In this document: positions 62,502-64,000 of the stretch, in pieces
How the letters are laid out: each line of letters begins with the position of its first letter
Numbering within the stretch: the first letter of the stretch is position 1
Source: Nitrospira defluvii
Lineage (GTDB): Bacteria; Nitrospirota; Nitrospiria; Nitrospirales; Nitrospiraceae
Assembly: GCA_000196815.1 (NCBI GenBank)
Contig: FP929003.1
Span: 1,759,501 to 1,823,500, forward strand
Direction of reading: 5' to 3'
DNA length: 64,000 bases
The notes under the pieces: model-generated
Told to the model about the DNA's origin: nothing
Seen by the model: only the letters and a program-made list of their open reading frames with translations
Databases searched by the model: none
Made by a program: the position numbers and the translations under genes

Positions 62502-62930
62502 ATGGGTGTGAGGAAAGTGTCGGGCTTGTTGAGCGGAGGACAGGTATGGTTGGCGGCTTGTTTCGTTCTGGCCCTCTGTTCGCAGGGTGGAGCGCAGGCG
62601 GAGCAGCGGATCGAAGTGACGATCAAAGACTCCGTTTTTGTCACCAAACAGGTGCCGCTCCGGTTGGGGGTGGCGACGGTCATTGCCATCGTCAATCAGG
62701 ATCAGGTGCGCCATGATTTCGGCTCGACCATGTTCGAAGGGATTCCGACGCGCGTCGAGTCCGGCGGGATCGTGTCGTACGGCAAGCAGATCGGCGGATT
62801 GTTTTTGGATGCGAAGAAGGAAGCCGTCGTTCGTTTTACCATGGAGCGGCCGGGCCGGCATGAATTCCGCTGTTCCATCCATCCGAACATGAAGGGCGAA
62901 CTGCTCCTGCTGAACGTGGAGGCGGTTTAA
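62502..62930 (+). CDS. Exported cupredoxin-like copper protein
   Basis: A 142-residue exported protein with an N-terminal signal (VWLAACFVLALCSQGGAQA). The mature part has the cupredoxin strands IEVTIKDSVFVTKQVP and NQDQVRHDFGSTMFEG (first His), and the copper-site loop FRCSIHPNMKGEL, giving C-x2-H-x2-M. Such proteins carry electrons or bind copper in the periplasm. Placed between two UspA genes. Confidence 0.85.
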   Translation: MGVRKVSGLLSGGQVWLAACFVLALCSQGGAQAEQRIEVTIKDSVFVTKQVPLRLGVATVIAIVNQDQVRHDFGSTMFEGIPTRVESGGIVSYGKQIGGLFLDAKKEAVVRFTMERPGRHEFRCSIHPNMKGELLLLNVEAV

Positions 62931-62933
62931 GTC

Positions 62934-63869
62934 ATGACCCTGATCAAGCAAGTGCTCGTTGCAACGGATTTTTCGGCCTGTGCGGACCGGGCGATGGGTT
63001 ATGCCTTGGCGATGGCGACGGCCTGGAAGGCGGAGCTCTGTGTGATGACGGTCCTGGAATTCTATCCGGGGATGGATCCGGATTATACCGTCAACAAGAT
63101 GTACCTGGATCACCTGCGCGCCGAGGCCAGTCGTCAGCTGGCGGGGGTGGAGGCACGCGCCAAGGCGGCCGGCCAGCCGGTCACGGTACGTATCGAAACA
63201 GGCATTCCGAGTCAGGCGGTCCAGACCGTCGCTCAAACCATCGGCGCGGATCTGCTGGTAGTTGGTACACATGGGCGCACCGGGTTGGACCATGTCCTGA
63301 TCGGCAGCACGGCGGAGCGGGTCGTCCGTATGGCGCCTTGCCCGGTCCTGGCGGTGAAGGCCGACAAGGGCGGTGTGGCTCTGCCTGCGATGACGAGCAT
63401 CAAGCGGATCGTGGTGCCCATCGATCTGTCGGCCTGTTCGCTGGATGCGTTGGAGTATGCCGTCCAGTTTGCCAAGCCGTTCGGAGCCTCGATCACGATT
63501 CTGCATGCCATGGAGCCGGTGGCCTACGGATTGGATTTCAGTTTGAGCCATGCGAAGGAGTGGAAGGAGCAGCGGGCCTATTTAGAAAAACGCCTCACCG
63601 TGCTGGTCGCTTGTCTGCAGGCGCAGGGTCTGCAGGCCGATCATGTCCTGAAACCGGGACTGCCAGCCGATTCAATCGCGTCCTACGTCACGCAGCAAGG
63701 GTACGACTTGATGATCATGGGGACTCACGGACGGCGTGGCATCTCCCATGTCCTCGTCGGGAGCATTGCCGGCGCGATGCTGCGTCATGCGCCCTGTCCG
63801 GTGCTCACGGTGCGTCAGTTCAATTTCGGCTCGGACTATCATCGTGTCGTGCCTCTCGGGGACACGTAA
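62934..63869 (+). CDS. Universal stress protein, two UspA domains
   Basis: A 311-residue two-domain Usp. Domain 1 starts VLVATDFSACADRAMGYALA and ends GTHGRTGLDHVLIGSTAERV; domain 2 starts IVVPIDLSACSLDALEYAVQ and ends GTHGRRGISHVLVGSIAGAM with CPVLTVRQ. Both ATP-binding loops (G2xG9xGS) are intact. It begins four bases after the cupredoxin stop. Confidence 0.93.
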   Translation: MTLIKQVLVATDFSACADRAMGYALAMATAWKAELCVMTVLEFYPGMDPDYTVNKMYLDHLRAEASRQLAGVEARAKAAGQPVTVRIETGIPSQAVQTVAQTIGADLLVVGTHGRTGLDHVLIGSTAERVVRMAPCPVLAVKADKGGVALPAMTSIKRIVVPIDLSACSLDALEYAVQFAKPFGASITILHAMEPVAYGLDFSLSHAKEWKEQRAYLEKRLTVLVACLQAQGLQADHVLKPGLPADSIASYVTQQGYDLMIMGTHGRRGISHVLVGSIAGAMLRHAPCPVLTVRQFNFGSDYHRVVPLGDT

Positions 63870-63899
63870 TCAGTCGGCATGTCGTAAAGGAGTCTCCCC

Positions 63900-64000
63900 A
63901 TGAAGCCTAAAGTAAAAAAGCCGTCCGCTCCGCAGTCGAAGGCTCGGGTAGTCAGGCCCTCCGTGACGAATCCCATCGAGTTGCCGGAAGGCATGCGGGA
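63900..64000 (+). CDS. Start of an unrecognised protein (partial)
   Basis: The first ~33 codons of a gene that runs off the window. AAAGGAG lies eight bases before the ATG at 63900. The N-terminus is Lys/Pro/Ser-rich (MKPKVKKPSAPQSKARVVRP) and then IELPEGM. Too short to assign. Confidence 0.6.
   Translation, partial: MKPKVKKPSAPQSKARVVRPSVTNPIELPEGMR

Noticed and set aside
62496-63551. A 351-codon open frame antisense to the cupredoxin and UspA genes
   Set aside because: Low-complexity composition with no recognisable motif; the sense strand has strong family matches.

Overview
The window looks like a chromosome segment of a Nitrospira-type bacterium (phylum Nitrospirota). This is inferred from the G+C-rich coding style, abundant lipoproteins and PEP-CTERM and HD-GYP proteins, a type IV RuBisCO-like protein, clustered universal stress proteins, and families of short intergenic repeats that I associate with that group. 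No rRNA or other phylogenetic marker is present to prove it.

Layout. 0-8.7 kb is mostly housekeeping: the end of metH, a cyclic-di-GMP response regulator, rph-rdgB, two tRNAs (Pro, whose 5' end overlaps the rdgB stop codon, and Arg), a giant DUF748/AsmA-like envelope protein, a pentapeptide protein and a 1-Cys peroxiredoxin. 9-20 kb holds a PEP-CTERM protein, a B12-type radical SAM enzyme, an HD-GYP protein with a damaged HD motif, a RuBisCO-like protein divergent from a cyclase-family enzyme, a DsbA-like protein, an outer-membrane barrel and lipoproteins. 20-28.8 kb holds msrB, lon, a lipoprotein with twelve D..GNDTY-type repeats, trehalose-6-phosphate synthase, a THUMP rRNA methyltransferase and a NUDIX hydrolase.

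28.8-45.8 kb is an accessory/defence island. It contains an antitoxin-toxin pair followed by a cysteine-free A-type (IscA-fold) protein, then a type I restriction-modification operon (hsdM, a DUF1016/YhcG nuclease, hsdS, the scar of a deleted AlbA_2/Schlafen gene, hsdR). Next is a CorE-like ECF sigma factor divergent from a 53-residue metallothionein-like protein, an AbiE toxin-antitoxin pair with palindromic operator candidates, and an SbcD/SbcC-like (YhaO/YhaN) pair.

46-64 kb holds a large PAS hybrid histidine kinase, an SDR enzyme, an acetate-transporter-family protein, a PilZ protein, a terminator-bearing noncoding segment before a small exported protein, a base-excision/sanitation group (mutY-like, mutT-like, DnaQ-fold exonuclease), lipoproteins, the methylthiotransferase operon mtaB-miaB, and a stress cluster of three UspA genes, an alpha/beta hydrolase and a cupredoxin. 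Two tiny membrane-protein genes (43 and 31 codons) are present. Intergenic spaces carry at least three repeat families, one of them a MITE-like element with terminal inverted repeats.

The most promising unusual units are the CorE-metallothionein pair, the third gene of the toxin-antitoxin operon, the repeat lipoprotein, the gene scar in the hsd operon and the MITE-like repeats. No CRISPR array, integrase, transposase or prophage was seen.
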